Shown in pieces: positions 49,601-60,739 of a stretch of 64,000 nucleotides of DNA. Origin of the DNA: Amblyornis subalaris. Lineage: Eukaryota > Chordata > Aves > Passeriformes > Ptilonorhynchidae. Each line of letters begins with the position of its first letter. Position 1 is the stretch's first letter. Made by a program: the position numbers and the translations under genes. The stretch spans positions 3,095,377 through 3,159,376 of the forward strand of contig JACAXG010000080.1 of assembly GCA_018881555.1 (NCBI GenBank), given 5' to 3'. The notes beneath the pieces were generated by a model. That model saw only the letters and a program-made list of their open reading frames with translations. It was not told where the DNA came from and searched no databases.

Positions 49601-52600
49601 ACACTGTGAAGGAAGGTGTTGTTATCCACGCNAGCATCGTGCAAACTGAACATCAACATCCTGACAAGCAAGAGACCGTGCTGGAGAGGATCTAACACAA
49701 GAAAAGATTACCAACCTCTGCTTGTTTGCACCACACGCTGATGTTCTTACGCTGAGCTTTCGTGAAATGGTCCCAAGCCTTTTGTTTGGAGGCAGAATGG
49801 TACACGGCCACTATCTGCTCGACTGGAGTAGCAAATCAGCAGCAAATCGGGCCCGAATAGCATCCAGAGAGGGCGAACAAGAGGAGTAAAGGAGTAAAAA
49901 AGTGGAATCAGGCAGGTGGTTTGGCTCCCCTTTTCTTATAACACTGCACTGTGCTGACACTACGCTCAGGGAAGGGGCTCAGTGTCTGGAAAGAGCCTTG
50001 TGGGCTTCACCAGGCCAGTGCCAAACGCTCACGGAGTAATGACCAACTGGGGAATGAGCTCTGCTTTCAGCTGGGAAAAAGGCAGGACACAGGGAAAAAA
50101 GGCAGCACAGGTGCTGAAAAATATCCAAATACGCTGTGTGAGGCTGGCTGGGAGTGTTAGGAATCCAGGNGGCAGGACTCGCCTCTGAAATGGGGTGATG
50201 AGCTACAACCCTGAGTTCTGGCCCTTGGAACATCCCAAAGGACAGTGCCACAGCCTGTATGAGCTATAGGAAAAGGATCAGGATCGAGGCAAAGGCACCA
50301 GCCATCAGCTTTTCTTGGTCCTGAGATTTATTCTTTCTATTTCTCTAGGAGGANTTGGGATATACAAAGTGCTTCTCCTTGGCTGAGAGCTCACCCACAG
50401 CACAAAGCATATTTACCTGATTTTTTTATGTTTGTGATGCAGTACCCATAATTCTCACAAAATAAACACATTTNCCTGCTCCTTAGAGTAACCTAGGAGT
50501 GGCTGAGACATCAATCTTGTTTTAGAGAGTGGAGGTACACACTAGTCTCTATCACTACTTACTCTGCAGTGCTCACTGTATGTCCCTCTGGACCGTGTGC
50601 CCATAGTTTTTACCATTAAGAGAATTTAAAGAAAAAAATAATTTAAAAAAATCTAGTACCAGCTAAAATTATTAGATACAAAACCAAACGTTTAGAATGT
50701 TCACAAGCTAGGCAAGGGGCTCAAGGAGAATTAGTACAGTTGTGGAGNAGGTACTCATGAAGAAGTAAAAATATTCAGATTTATGAAAGCAAGGATGTGT
50801 AAGAGGCAATGAACGGTCTGAGGAACTGTTAAAAATCACATCCTGGAATTCACACAGTCCATGCCTCTTCCTTGATTTCCTGGTTTAATAAAGTACTGGG
50901 ATTTGAAAGACCCAGGTTCTGCAACAGGGTGTTGGGAACACTCTGCTGCATCCTACCTTTGGCGAACAAATCCTGTACACTTCGCTGAGGCACCAGATTC
51001 CCGGGAACTTACCTTGTCTGTGCACAGGAGGGGTTGAAAAGGTGACACAACTACTAATAGATAATTAAGAGGAAACAAACTCAGAATCCATTCTCTCCTC
51101 CCCCCAGATGTGGACTCTTACTCCAGTAAAAAGTACCACAAGGAATTTTTGCCAAGTTAGTGACACGTGATCCCAAATCAGCCACAGCTGCACAGAAGCG
51201 ATTGCCACTTCTTTTCCCNGAGCCCTTTTAGCGTGGCCTCTCCAGACTCTAGAAATTAAGAGNCTTCCCTACACCAGACAACCAACATCCAGTGTGGAAA
51301 CACTACTCACACTGCACCAGGATCCCTGAGAGAGCCAGTTTGAACTTCTCTTTAGCTTCTTCCATCTCCTTCTCGTGAGCCGCTTTCTCGTTGACGAGCC
51401 TGCGGATGTGGCTGTTGGCTGACTGGATCATGGAGTAGAAGTTGTTGGCAGTTCTCCTGTTCACTTCCCCACGTTCTATCCAGGTCAGCAAGGTCTGGAT
51501 GGCTTCTGAGAACTTNGTGTCATCTGCAGCAAGAAAGGACACCTTTACACCACAGCTCTGGGGTGGCCTGGGCACCTTTCAGGTCCTTTCCCCTTCGACT
51601 GCCACTTCCTTCAGGTGGCTCACAACAACTCCTGGAAGCAGAGAACTAACTGAAAACATGACTGCACAAAAGAAGGTAAGTCTAGCACCAACATGCTGGA
51701 CCAAATCATCTGCTGAGGTGCAGCAAGAGGAGGAACTAAGTGCTAGAAACCTGCTGGAAAACTGCATGTCTACTCAGATGGACCCTTCTGTGAAAGGAAA
51801 TGTCCTCCAGCTCCAAAATCATCAGGTCACAGGCTTCAAAGATGGTCTCGGGACTTAGACTAGTCCTTTCAACCTTAACCAAAATTTTCTGGAAGAAGCT
51901 TGTACTGAACAGTTTTGACTTGCACAAGTTTGTTATACTCAAGAGGTTTGTTCTGCCTTCGGGAAAATAAGATTTAGGGGAGACCTTGTCACTGTATTCT
52001 GGGGAGGGCTACAGAGACGGAAACTCNTTTTTTACAAGGATGAAAAAGATAAGAGGGAATGGGTACTCCCGGGGATAACTTTTCACAATGGCAGCACAGT
52101 GAATACCCCAATACCAGGAGCTTTCAAGACTGGGCTGGGCAGGCTGTTGGGCCACCTGGTCTAGACCCTGCTGTTGCCAAGAAAGGCTGGGCCAGGCGAG
52201 CCTTGAGGTCCTTTCCAACCCAGGATTCAAGCGCAGGGNGTTTCTTGACAAAAAGAAGGGAGATGGCGGGAGAGCTGCTGTGTGCAAGACGACCCCTGGA
52301 GAACACAGAGCTCTGCCTGCCCAGCCCTCTCACCTTTGAGCTTCTCGGCCACCACGCTGCACTCGTGGTCGGAGTAGTGGACGACGGGGGGCGGGGAGGG
52401 CGGGCGGAAGCGCTCCTCGGCCAGGCGCCGCCGGTGCCGCTCCTCCCGCGCCAGCATCCGCTGCTTGCACTCCCACTCGTACAGGTCATCCCTGGCCTGG
52501 GCGAAGTCCACGTGCAGCCGCCCCGTGTCCTTCTTGTCCGTGCTGGAGCCCAGCCGGATGCGGTATCCTGGAGGGAATGGCGGGTGGTCAGGTAGGACAG

Positions 52601-55600
52601 GGGACTTGCCTGGGGCTCCCGTGGCAAAAAGAGCCCAGGGGGTTCAGCCCTGATGACTAACAGGGAAAAAATCCCATTAAGTCAAGCCCACCAGCCGATT
52701 AAAATCCCAGTAAGTCAGGCCCACCAGTCCAACCAACAAATTAGGAGCAACTGTCAATTTTTTTAGGTGCTATCTATAGAATCAGCTGGACATTTCGCCA
52801 TGGAAGATGGGGATGGACCCTATACCTCAGCCCAGAGTTTTGTAGACGTTTTCAGGTGACAAAGCATCGCTGCCTTTCCTCTCAGGAGCTGTTTTCACGT
52901 ATTTAAGCAGAAACGCAATGGCAGCAGAAGGCAAACTGACACAGCAGCAGACAAATCTGCCCCAAATCCTATTGTTCTGTCTATAAAGGNACCATCACAG
53001 CTCTGCCCCAGAATTTTAAGCTTCCCCCCGAGACAAACACACCCACCAGACAGGTAAAGTGCCTTGTCCACCATGAACTCCTCGGCAAAGCGGATGTGGC
53101 AGAAGTTCTTCTTGCTCTTGCGGATAGCTATGACCTCCCCACACTGCTCAAACACCTCCATGATGATCTGCTCCGTCCCGTTTTCCGGCAGGCCTCCCAC
53201 AAACACTGTCTTGCACCCTGGGGGCCTCTCTCTCGTGGCTGGAGGGGGGAGATCTGAAGAGAGAAAGAAGAGCAGGTCAGGTTTTGGGTGTCAGCACGTG
53301 TTTCTTCCATCTGCTCCCCTCTCCTGAGAGATGACCACACCTTCCTGGCTTCCTTCGAACACACACCTGCCTGTGCCACACTCAGATTTAGAGAGTGGAT
53401 CCACAGCACTGCTGCTGGATAAAAACAAGCACATTCACCAGCCTGTTTCCAAACAGAAGATCTTGGGAGCCTGGAGCCCTCCAAACGCTCTCCCAAGTGC
53501 AAGAGGTTCACTGAGCTGCTGTCACAGAACACAGGCAGCAGCAGGAGCTACTGATGCCAAAGAGATTTTTGCTTTTATGCTTTTTATATTAATAGTATAT
53601 TAGTAACCCTNCAATTCTGTAGCCCTGTAGCCTTTACCCTCTAACCTTGTAAATTCCTAGCTAGCAAACTCCCTATCCCATAGTCCCTATCCCTGTAGTC
53701 AAAATAAGATTCCTGTGTCGACCTTATCACCACTAGTGTTTTANGGACCAGGGACACTTCTCTGTCCCACATCTCCTAAAAGCCTAAACAACAGTAGCTA
53801 GCAGCATTAGGCAGGGATTTCAGTAGGAGGCTGAGCCAAAGGGGATCACCTCATTAACNGTGTTTCTAATTGGGAGATTTTTGTAAACTATTTTAATTTT
53901 ATGTAAACCTATAAAATGCTACAGGTACACACACACTGAGAACGGACATTTGGGATGGGATACAAGACTGATCAGTGTATGTTTGTACCCTGGGANGACC
54001 TCCNATAAAGGTAACTGCTTTCCCTACCCTCATAACAATTGTCCAGCTTTTGATTTTAAGCAGATAAAGGCATCGCTACCAATTTTAGCATGGGAGGTGC
54101 TACAAAATCCCAGCTTCAAAAACTGGCCTCATGTAAACAACACACAGAAAACATACACAGAGCTNCTGCAACTGCACACACTCCAGACTTATGTGCTTGA
54201 GCACACCTCACACACAGACCCACACTATCAACAACAGACATGTCTCCCCGTATCACCTCTGTTTTGGTCTTCCCCACTCTGGTTTTTATAACAGAAGTGA
54301 GGAGAAAGGGTCATCAGATGGTGTGAAGGGGATCCCTGTTTCCTGCTATAGCCTGGTGAGCCCTGACAGTGTTTCTTTTGAGTTTTCTGTCTTATTTCCA
54401 GCTGCCTCTGCTCTCCTTCCACCACTTTCTGCCGACCCCAGAGCATTCCCACAGCTCAGCAAGGACCACTCTGGCTGATCCAGCCCCTCATCTCCAAAAC
54501 TCACTCTCTTTGAAGCCTCACATACTACATATGAGAATCACACCATGAAGACTTCAAANACCCAGATAATTTGTTCCCCACTCCTTATCAATCTAGCAAC
54601 TGAAAAGCCTATTTCTGATATAAGAGTAAACACTCAGTGACAAAAACAGGCTTTTCCTGTTGCTCTGTCACCTTCTTGCCAGCAGTGAGTCACAGGAATG
54701 GCCCTTTTCTCACACACACCTGGGGTTTATACAAACACACAGATATTCCTACAGGGACAAAGCACAAGCAGACAGTTACGTGGGTTAGGTGGGAAGAGGG
54801 TGCAGCTCTTGCAGTGGATGATCTCCTTCACGGCCGGCATGTCCGGAGGGATGGGGGGTGGGACGATCCCCAAGCCTGGCATCATGGGGTTGATTGGAGG
54901 GATTCCAGTCATCATTCCAAGAGCAGGATCAAAATCTAAATGGGAGAGAGAATAAGGGAGTGAAGTAGGGGGTTAGAGTTATAGACTGACTGTGAGCTCT
55001 GGCAGTAAACGGTGAATGCTCCCACATGTGAAAATCGGCTGAATAAACACCAGAGAGGGAACATGGCTACATCAAACTTCAGGTTTGTGCCCTTAAAACA
55101 ACTTCTAAAAACTATTTCATTGTTGATTGCCTCAGTCAAGTAACCTTTTCTCTGTTAAAATGAACACCAGCTCCCATTTAGTGTCAAATTCTTCCCAGTG
55201 AGGTTTGTCCACAAAAAGACACCTGTGAAATACGGGAACAGTGGAAAACCTGACTCAGTTTGGTTGTATTAAGTAGTTCAGTAGCACAGACAGTTGTGGC
55301 ACAGGGTTAAGGGCACCAGGAAGAATTTCTACATGGAAAAGGTTGTCAGGCACTGGAAGGAGTGGAGTCTCCATCCCTGGAGGTGTCCAAGGAATGACTG
55401 GATGTGGCACTCAGTGCTCTGGGCTGGGTGACAAGGTAAGGATCAGCCACAGGTTGGACTCCATGATCCTGGAGGTCTTTTCCAACCAAAATCATTCAAG
55501 GCATCACCTCACCAACCACACAGGTGCAGCAATTCCAGCAGCTAAGAACCCGCCAGAACAATTCTGGGTAAAACCCACAGAAGCATTTAAGGAACCCCCT

Positions 55601-58600
55601 TGCTGTGCACCTCCCCTGCCTCACTGGGCTGTGGGCTCAAGTTAATATCTGCCATATCTAAGTAGCATTTTACTTTGATTTTGCTCTTAGATTTGCCTCC
55701 AGTGCCAAATAAAACTAAACAGAGCTGTGAAAAGAGGGGTATTTCATCTGTAAGCCTGGGGGAACGATACCTGTCAGCAACCAAAACGCAAACAACAACC
55801 CAGGAGAAGGTTCAGGATTTTGGGTGTGCCAGCAGGTAGGTTGTGAGCCAGCACCAGCAGGTACCATCAGGGTAAGATCTCAGGAAGAATTTCCTCCTTC
55901 TCTACCCTCTACCACCACCACCCTCTTCGCAGAAGCAGCTCTGAAGACTTGGGCACTCCCAAAATCCCACAGAATACACAATCCCGAGCACCACAGAGCC
56001 TTGGCTGCTCATTTCAAATGCAGATGGTTACATTAATTTTGCCTGGCACAGGCAAAGGTACAAATAGGCAGAACTGAGTGGTGCAAAGGCAGCATTTCCT
56101 TTGATCCCACACTGGCATCGTTCCAGATGCTCCTCACATTCCTAAGGCAGGCAGACACACCTGCATTCCTCTCTCCACAACTCACAGTAACCGGGATGAA
56201 AGACAGCCCGGATGAAGTGCCCAGGTTGGATGTTTCAGTTTGGCAGCTGTATTTTGTTTTTCTCGGTATTTTGAAATACAGTCACAGGAAAATACAGATC
56301 TGGGGGGAATCCTCTGCCATCAAGCACCGTTTCGGAGAAAGGGACAAGAAACCTTCCTGCTCCAACTGTGAAACACGGATGTAGAGGTACATGGGAATTG
56401 TATCCTTATCCATGGGATAGACTTGTATTGATTTTACTTCATGGAAGCACAGGAGCAGGAGAATGACATGGAAACACCATCTCTACAGCAAAGACAAACG
56501 TGAAACAAGGCCTTGGGGACAGGAGACAACTTTCTCTATGATTGCTGAGAAAGCTGGGTGTGTTCAGCCTGGAGAAGAGAAGATTGTGTGGAGACCTCAC
56601 AGCCCCTTCCAGCATCTGAAAGNGAAGCCAGAAAGGGACTCTACATCAGAAACTGGAGTGATCAGATAGGGAGAATGGCTTCCCACTGCCTGAGGGCAGG
56701 ATGGATGAGATATTGGGAAGGAATTCTTCCCTGTGAAGGTGGGGAGGCCCTGGCACAGGTTGCCCAGAGAAGCTGTGGCTCCCCCATCCCTGGAAGTGTC
56801 CAGGGCCAGGCTGGATGGGGCTTGGAGCAACCTGGGATAGTGGAAAGTGTCCCTGCCTGTGATGGAGTGGAACTGGATAGGCTTTACGGTCCCTCCCAAC
56901 CCAAATCATTCCATGATTCTATGACTCCAAGAGCACAGACTACAGGCAAAACTTAGGGCAAGTTAAGTGATGCTGTTAAATACAACACTGGCTGCACAAC
57001 AAAACACCTGCTCTGTGCCACAAGAGCAGAATTGGGATGGCAGAGTGCTGCCAACACAGACATTCCCTCTCCAGGTGAGCAGCCAAGTCTTCAGGCAGGA
57101 GAGAGCATGCTTCTTCATGCAGCAAAGCACTGGAACAGTCAGTTCCATTCAGGACTTTGATGTCCAGCATCCTGCACTGCTGGGAAACCAGGCACAGCTC
57201 AGCTCTGCTCCTGCAGGATCTCTTTCATCCTGCCCAGGATGACTCACCCATGCACATGTACTTCAGACTATAAGGTGGTCATTCCTGGAGCAGAATCCTC
57301 CATTGATTTCTGCCATATCCATGTCGCTGCCCTGTTGCCTTCCTCTTCATCTCCCTCCCACCCTCCCTTATAAGCCATTTAGCTTAGATTAACATNTTAC
57401 TGGATATCATTGTTTTCCTGAGCTCTGTGTGGCACCCTCCTCCTCCTGCTCCACTGTGGGATATCTAGAGGTACCCCACAACAACNATTATTTGCATTAA
57501 AAGACATGTATTGTCATTTGCTCTCAAATCAGGTCCCTAAATAAATCGCTTGCAGAATGAATGCATTTCAAACACAGCTTAGTTTGTATGTGGTGGGTGT
57601 TTATCCAACTCCACTCAACCAGGTTATTCCCAAGACAAAGGAAAGGGGGCCTGGCTGAGCTCACCAGGCAGGAGGGGCTGTCCTGTCATGCCCATGGGAG
57701 CCATGCCCAGGTTGTTCATGGCGGTGGCCCAGGCGGTCGGGTCGGACATTGGCAATCCCATCGGAATGGAGTCCAGGCTCAGATTTCTGCCACCATCTGT
57801 TGAGAGGAACATAAAAGTGATTAAAGGCTTAGAGNAGACCTCAGCTCTGCTACAGGGCACTGCTGCCCACAGAGCTCTGCAGTGTCAGCACCCAAAACCC
57901 GAACTAAACCCACTCTCAGGAAAGAGANAGATGGGAGAAAAACAACCAGTGCTGTCCCTCTGGAGCAGCCGGGACCAGGAAAACACCTCAAAGCACCTCA
58001 ATTATGGTTCAACCACTGCAATTAACAGCTCTAAGGGGCCTTCAAGGAACACTGATTAAAGGACACTGATTCCTCTCAAAAGATTTAGGAACAAAGGACA
58101 CACATCCAGCAGGTATAAACTGTCAGACTGCACTGAAGTGGCTTCTCTTCCATGCTCCATGGGGAGATGAAGCAAAGGACAATGCCAGGCTGTCACCAGC
58201 ACAGCCCAGCATTACTGACTCCAGGCGTGGCAGTTACCTGGCAATCCCGGAGAAGCCACTGACACCACACAAAGAGGGGCTTCATTAAGCACTTGGATCC
58301 TNTTCAGTGATTTGGCTGGGTCAGACACACCCTTACCTGGCTACTTCCAAGCACCAGCTGACAGACACTTGTTCTTTTTGTCTGCACAGGGTTTAGGTAT
58401 AGATGCCCAAATGCAAAAATGCCTGAGTTTGTTCACAGAGACGGGAAGGGGAAGGACAAGGGAGGGAAAAGGAGGCATGAGAAGGACANGAGTTAGAAGG
58501 CTCAGCTCCACACTCCCAGTGGAGCTCTCCTGTGCTCTGTCAGCACCTCAAAACCATCCCTAGACTGTGCTGTGAAGTCNCAGATTCTCCTTCAAGTTTC

Positions 58601-59730
58601 CTTTAAAGGATTTTTCTCTCCAGAGAAACCAAGCTGGACCTTCTCTCTACCCAATTACATTTCACCTCTCTTTCTGCAGCCGTGGGCTTTGCATATCACC
58701 TTCCTTCTGCCTCAGGTCAAGCTTCATCCTTCCTCTCTGCACCTGGAATCTCCCTAAGGAAAAGTTACTAAACTACTTCCCACAGTGTGCTCTGTACANG
58801 CTGAATCATCTCACCTTCACAGCACAAGCAGGTGCCACATTCCCCCAGTCACACTGCTGGGATTGCAGTCTTCAACCACAATAAATTCTGAAAAGACATT
58901 TTCCCGTATGGCNTTTTTCCCCAAACCTCTCTGAGAAATCCTGAAGCTGGCATCTAAGTTTTCCTTGTAAGATTCCTTGATCTGACATTACAACATCCTG
59001 TGGTTCATTTAACACCTTGTTTTTAGGACATTATCTTAAACGTGAATGTCTCCAGTCATTCACCCTGAGCTGCCTTGATTTTAATTATGGTCATGATTTT
59101 AATCTCAAGATTCTGTCCAATTAGAAACATAAATCTACTGGGACAAGTATAGAGACTCGTGGAATGGTTTGGGTTGGGAGGGACCTTAAAGACCATCCAG
59201 TCCCACCCCCTGCCATGGGCAGGGACACCTTGCACTATCCCAGGTTGCTCTGAGCCCCATCCAACCTGGCCCCGCACACTTCCAGGGATGGGGCAGCCAC
59301 AGCTTCTCTGGGCAACCCATGCCAGGGCCTCCTCACCCTCACAGGGAAGAACTCCTTCCCAACATCCATCTAACCCTGCNCTCTGGCAGTGGGAAGCCAT
59401 TCCCCCTTGCTCTACCACTGTGTACTGCTTGCAGAGATTCCTCAATCCAAGCCTGGCTCCAGGCACAGCGGTTGGGCTGCAGCAGCACCAGAGCTGCCCC
59501 TGCCCACCCTCCACACCCCAGCACAGCAGCTGGATTCAGGCTACACTACATCCCTTGTCTGCTGCCAGCAACAGGGCTGGGACCCAGCTCACCTGGGGGA
59601 ATGCTGGTCCTCTTCCTCTTTCCCGGGTCACTTCCATCCTCGGCCGGGCTCTCCGACCGCCGNGGGCCAGCAGCGCTGCCCAGCCGCAGGCACTCGGTGC
59701 TGGCAGGATCGAAGGACAGAGGGTTTAGAC
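40540..59730 (-). CDS. ENOX2: ENOX2, ecto-NOX disulfide-thiol exchanger 2 (14 coding exons, 5' end not found)
   Basis: Exons at 59593-59730, 57665-57796, 54780-54935, 53047-53253, 52334-52567, 51311-51523, 49716-49822, 47484-47598, 46315-46496, 45655-45762, 44791-44844, 43007-43079, 42657-42742 and 40540-40671 join in phase with GT-AG borders into 644 complete codons including the stop. Human ENOX2 is about 610 aa. Domain order: Pro/Met-rich N-terminus, one RRM, a basic Arg-rich helix, a conserved helical segment, an acidic stretch, coiled coil, and the C-terminal ENOX domain ending in FCGFDGLKMT. It is ENOX2 rather than ENOX1 by HYSDHECSVVAEKL and IHNDELMGIRREEEM. The family is described as a cell-surface hydroquinone/NADH oxidase with protein disulfide exchange activity. 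No signal peptide or membrane segment is seen. The first exon found starts with an acceptor, so an upstream Met exon is missing. Human cysteine and EEMTE motifs are changed here (see findings). Introns hold CR1 pieces and otherwise unremarkable DNA. Confidence 0.95.
41922..41980. repeat. 20-bp repeat, three copies
   Basis: Unit gctgcagggcacagggatat, in the ENOX2 intron before the last coding exon. Confidence 0.85.
42370..42575 (+). mobile_element. Composite CR1: two subfamilies joined head to tail
   Basis: 42370-42450 is a second-subfamily piece (ccacgtggatgtgtcacttg); from about 42470 the main subfamily continues (gcaacctggtctagtggaag) to its 3' end. Lies 80 bp from an ENOX2 exon. Confidence 0.85.
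42657..42742 (-). CDS. ENOX2: ENOX2 exon: C-terminal ENOX domain, first part
   Basis: The exon has 28 codons. IISTFL-VHPFGASIEYIC (one residue unresolved by an N, expected His) and SYLQRLDSK are the start of the conserved C-terminal domain. Confidence 0.97.
43007..43079 (-). CDS. ENOX2: ENOX2 exon: SPVKSEREVLLVG
   Basis: The exon has 24 codons from acceptor agccag|GAG to donor GTTG|gtgagt. EKTLSNSPVKSERE aligns with human EKTMNSSPIKSERE, which fixes the reading frame. Confidence 0.92.
43918..44300 (-). mobile_element. CR1 LINE 3' fragment, longer copy
   Basis: cacagaatcatggaatgggt to the upstream block ctccatgctgaacaacccca. Confidence 0.92.
44448..44720 (-). mobile_element. CR1-like fragment, third subfamily
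   Basis: gtagaatcagagaatcttct, then gaagggacccatcaggatca and ctggggagcctgttcagtgc, a CR1 type different from the common one here. Confidence 0.75.
44791..44844 (-). CDS. ENOX2: ENOX2 exon: short acidic segment
   Basis: The exon has 18 codons, SMADEEDKEGDAADCQGN, between tagcag|AGC and AAT|gtaagt, phase 0 on both sides, so it can be skipped without a frameshift. It replaces a segment that carries a CxxxxC pair in human ENOX2. Confidence 0.8.
45496..45561 (-). CDS. ENOX2: Candidate alternative terminal exon of ENOX2
   Basis: About 90 bp after the preceding exon a good acceptor (cagccctcag|TTG) opens in the same phase and reads LEQLSSENEEKLPVKLQDVCQ, then TAA. The sequence continues the coiled-coil character, which argues that it is real. 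Used as a last exon it would give a protein lacking the C-terminal ENOX domain. No strong donor is visible inside it. It could also be a chance ORF. Confidence 0.4.
   Translation of the reverse strand: MEQLSSENEEKLPVKLQDVCQ
45655..45762 (-). CDS. ENOX2: ENOX2 exon: charged coiled coil
   Basis: The exon has 36 codons, from HLLKVQEEYKKREAELEKV through ENLKEQ. It is AT-richer than its neighbours, phase 0 at both ends, with donor CAG|gtacgt. Confidence 0.96.
46315..46496 (-). CDS. ENOX2: ENOX2 exon: coiled coil
   Basis: The exon has 60 codons. The heptad-like EENDSLRWQLDAYRNEVELL is near-identical across ENOX proteins, and KEQQMKLLQQALQGMQK follows. The exon ends in phase 0 at donor AAG|gtggga. 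Confidence 0.97.
46630..47035 (+). mobile_element. CR1 LINE 3' fragment, longer copy
   Basis: ctctgctctggaggctggga, cacctggagaagagaaggct, then the full block to aaccgttccatgatctc. In an ENOX2 intron. Confidence 0.92.
47484..47598 (-). CDS. ENOX2: ENOX2 exon: acidic segment at the quinone-motif position
   Basis: The exon has 38 codons, IRNIHNDELMGIRREEEMEM followed by an acidic run. Where human ENOX2 has the published EEMTE quinone/inhibitor-binding motif, this exon reads EDPAE. Confidence 0.96.
48905..48985 (+). mobile_element. CR1-like fragment from an upstream region
   Basis: actcaacaaggccaagtgca followed by aggtcctgcacccccaaggt matches a more upstream CR1 segment. Confidence 0.6.
49716..49822 (-). 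CDS. ENOX2: ENOX2 exon: EQIVAVYHSASKQKAWDHFT
   Basis: The exon has 35 codons between acceptor ctccag|TC and donor GAG|gttggt. The donor is weak, but the join to the next exon gives KQAEEIRN, the expected family sequence. Confidence 0.96.
51311..51523 (-). CDS. ENOX2: ENOX2 exon: helical core, WIERGEVNRRTANNFYSMIQ
   Basis: The exon has 70 codons. KFSEAIQTLLTWIERGEV and a charged helix (EKAAHEKEMEEAKEKF) match the conserved ENOX helical region. One codon contains an N and is most likely Thr or a close residue. The donor is CAG T|gtgagt. Confidence 0.97.
52120..52225 (+). mobile_element. Divergent CR1 3' fragment
   Basis: tttcaagactgggctgggca to gaggtcctttccaacccagg, an old copy in an ENOX2 intron. 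Confidence 0.7.
52334..52567 (-). CDS. ENOX2: ENOX2 exon: end of RRM and Arg-rich helix
   Basis: The exon has 77 codons. GYRIRLGSSTDKK and GRLHVDFAQARDDLYEWEC complete the RRM and lead into a highly basic helix (RMLAREERHRRRL), then a proline-rich PPSPPPVVHYSDHEC. Base composition is much more GC-rich than in the flanking exons. Confidence 0.97.
53047..53253 (-). CDS. ENOX2: ENOX2 exon: RNA recognition motif
   Basis: The exon has 68 codons. RNP2-like VFVGGL and RNP1-like KKNFCHIRF mark a canonical RRM fold, with FEQCGEVIAIRKSKK between them. The RRM ends on the following exon, starting GYRIRLGSS. Confidence 0.97.
54780..54935 (-). CDS. ENOX2: ENOX2 exon: Pro/Met-rich linker and CxxC before the RRM
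   Basis: The exon has 51 codons with DFDPALGMMTGIPP, a run of Met/Pro residues, then EIIHCKSCTLFPPNP. The CKSC pair just before the RRM is a family feature. The donor follows CCA C|gtaact, so the split codon reads His where human ENOX2, as remembered, has Asn. Confidence 0.95.
55310..55500 (+). mobile_element. CR1 LINE 3' fragment
   Basis: accaggaagaatttctacat, ggcactcagtgctctgggct, 3' end accaaaatcattcaa. Confidence 0.88.
56545..56930 (+). mobile_element. CR1 LINE 3' fragment with intact terminus
   Basis: gtgttcagcctggagaagag through the full block to ccatgattctatgactc. Confidence 0.92.
57665..57796 (-). CDS. ENOX2: ENOX2 exon: PMSDPTAWATAMNNLGM segment
   Basis: Splice sites acag|AT and CTG|gtgagc (minus strand) frame 43 codons. 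The stretch SDPTAWATAMNNLGMAP is nearly identical in ENOX1 and ENOX2 of vertebrates and identifies the gene family on its own. Confidence 0.95.
59152..59415 (-). mobile_element. CR1 LINE 3' fragment
   Basis: gactcgtggaatggtttggg to gaagccattcccccttgctc, about 180 bp from an ENOX2 exon. Confidence 0.92.
59593..59730 (-). CDS. ENOX2: ENOX2 exon: N-terminal disordered segment with KRKR cluster
   Basis: Acceptor (…tttNAG, one N inside it) and donor CAG|gtgagc bound 45 codons plus split codons. The product is Ser/Pro-rich, contains LSFDPAST and a GKRKRTS basic cluster, and joins in phase to the next exon to give SIPPDGGRNLSLDS. It does not resemble the N-terminus I remember for human ENOX2, so it may be an alternative or bird-type N-terminus. 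The exon begins mid-codon, so it is not the initiator exon. Confidence 0.75.
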
Positions 59731-60739
59731 CTNAAAGAGAAAAACACACTTAGAGACTTCCTTTAAACTGGTTTAGTGATGCTTCTGGCTCACAGGAATG
59801 AGAGAAATGCCCAGTTCCAGGCACAAGCAGCACTCCAGACCCTGCAGGAATCCTGCCTCCTGCTTACAGCTCCAGCTGATCTGAAGGTTACACTACAAAA
59901 TATTACTCACCAACATGAATTTCTACACCCACACAAATCAAACTGCCTGAGAGCATAAGCCAGGAATGCATCTTCCCTGTGTTGAGCAGCATTTCAGGTC
60001 TGGAAACTCAACAGACAGGATTTTTTCCTATTTCTTCAGTCCNGGAATGCATTGTTAATAGTCACTTCAGTTTCACCGGTTGTGAATTCACCTGGAGTGA
60101 TTTACTACCAAAAAACAAGGTAAAACTTAGAACCAGAAGGTGCTGCTGGAATTTTTATTCAAGGAGACTGCCAGGCAGCTGCTTCCATTCATGGCCACAG
60201 AAGGGGCTTTGGGATGCANATCCCAAAAAGGGGAGCTCCAGACCCAGCCCCTGGGACCACACTCCTCCTCCCGCTCCTTTTAAGGACCTGGGAGCTCAAA
60301 GACAAGTCCTGCTGCTCAGGGTTTGTTACTGACAGAGAAGATCTACCAACAGTGAGGTTTACGCATGCATAAATGTGGATGGAGCCATATAAATNAAATA
60401 AATTGAAGGTGAAGATCTAAGTGAGTTATGCAGAATTGAACCAAAGAGGATTGAAGAAAAATTGATTTGCAGCTTCCAGTGTATTCCCTAATTCAAGGAA
60501 TTACATCCATTTCAGAGTGATTCTGTGCTAAAGCATCTGTCAGACAGATCTGTGGTGGGCAGACTGCAAGTGATGGACAATTCCTGGCATTTATGTGCCA
60601 GCACAACACAGGCCCAGCCACTCCTGGCTCTCTAAAATGGTCTAAAACTACAGGTAACAAGTAATTTGTAAACAATTCCAAATTAATGGAGGCTTCAAAC
60701 TTAAAGCTTCCAGTGTGCAGTTAATCACAGCAAGTCTGA

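Noticed and set aside
40540..59730. Assignment as ENOX1
   Set aside because: Diagnostic stretches (HYSDHECSVVAEKL, YHSASKQKAWDHFTKAQ, EIRNIHNDEL) follow ENOX2, not ENOX1.
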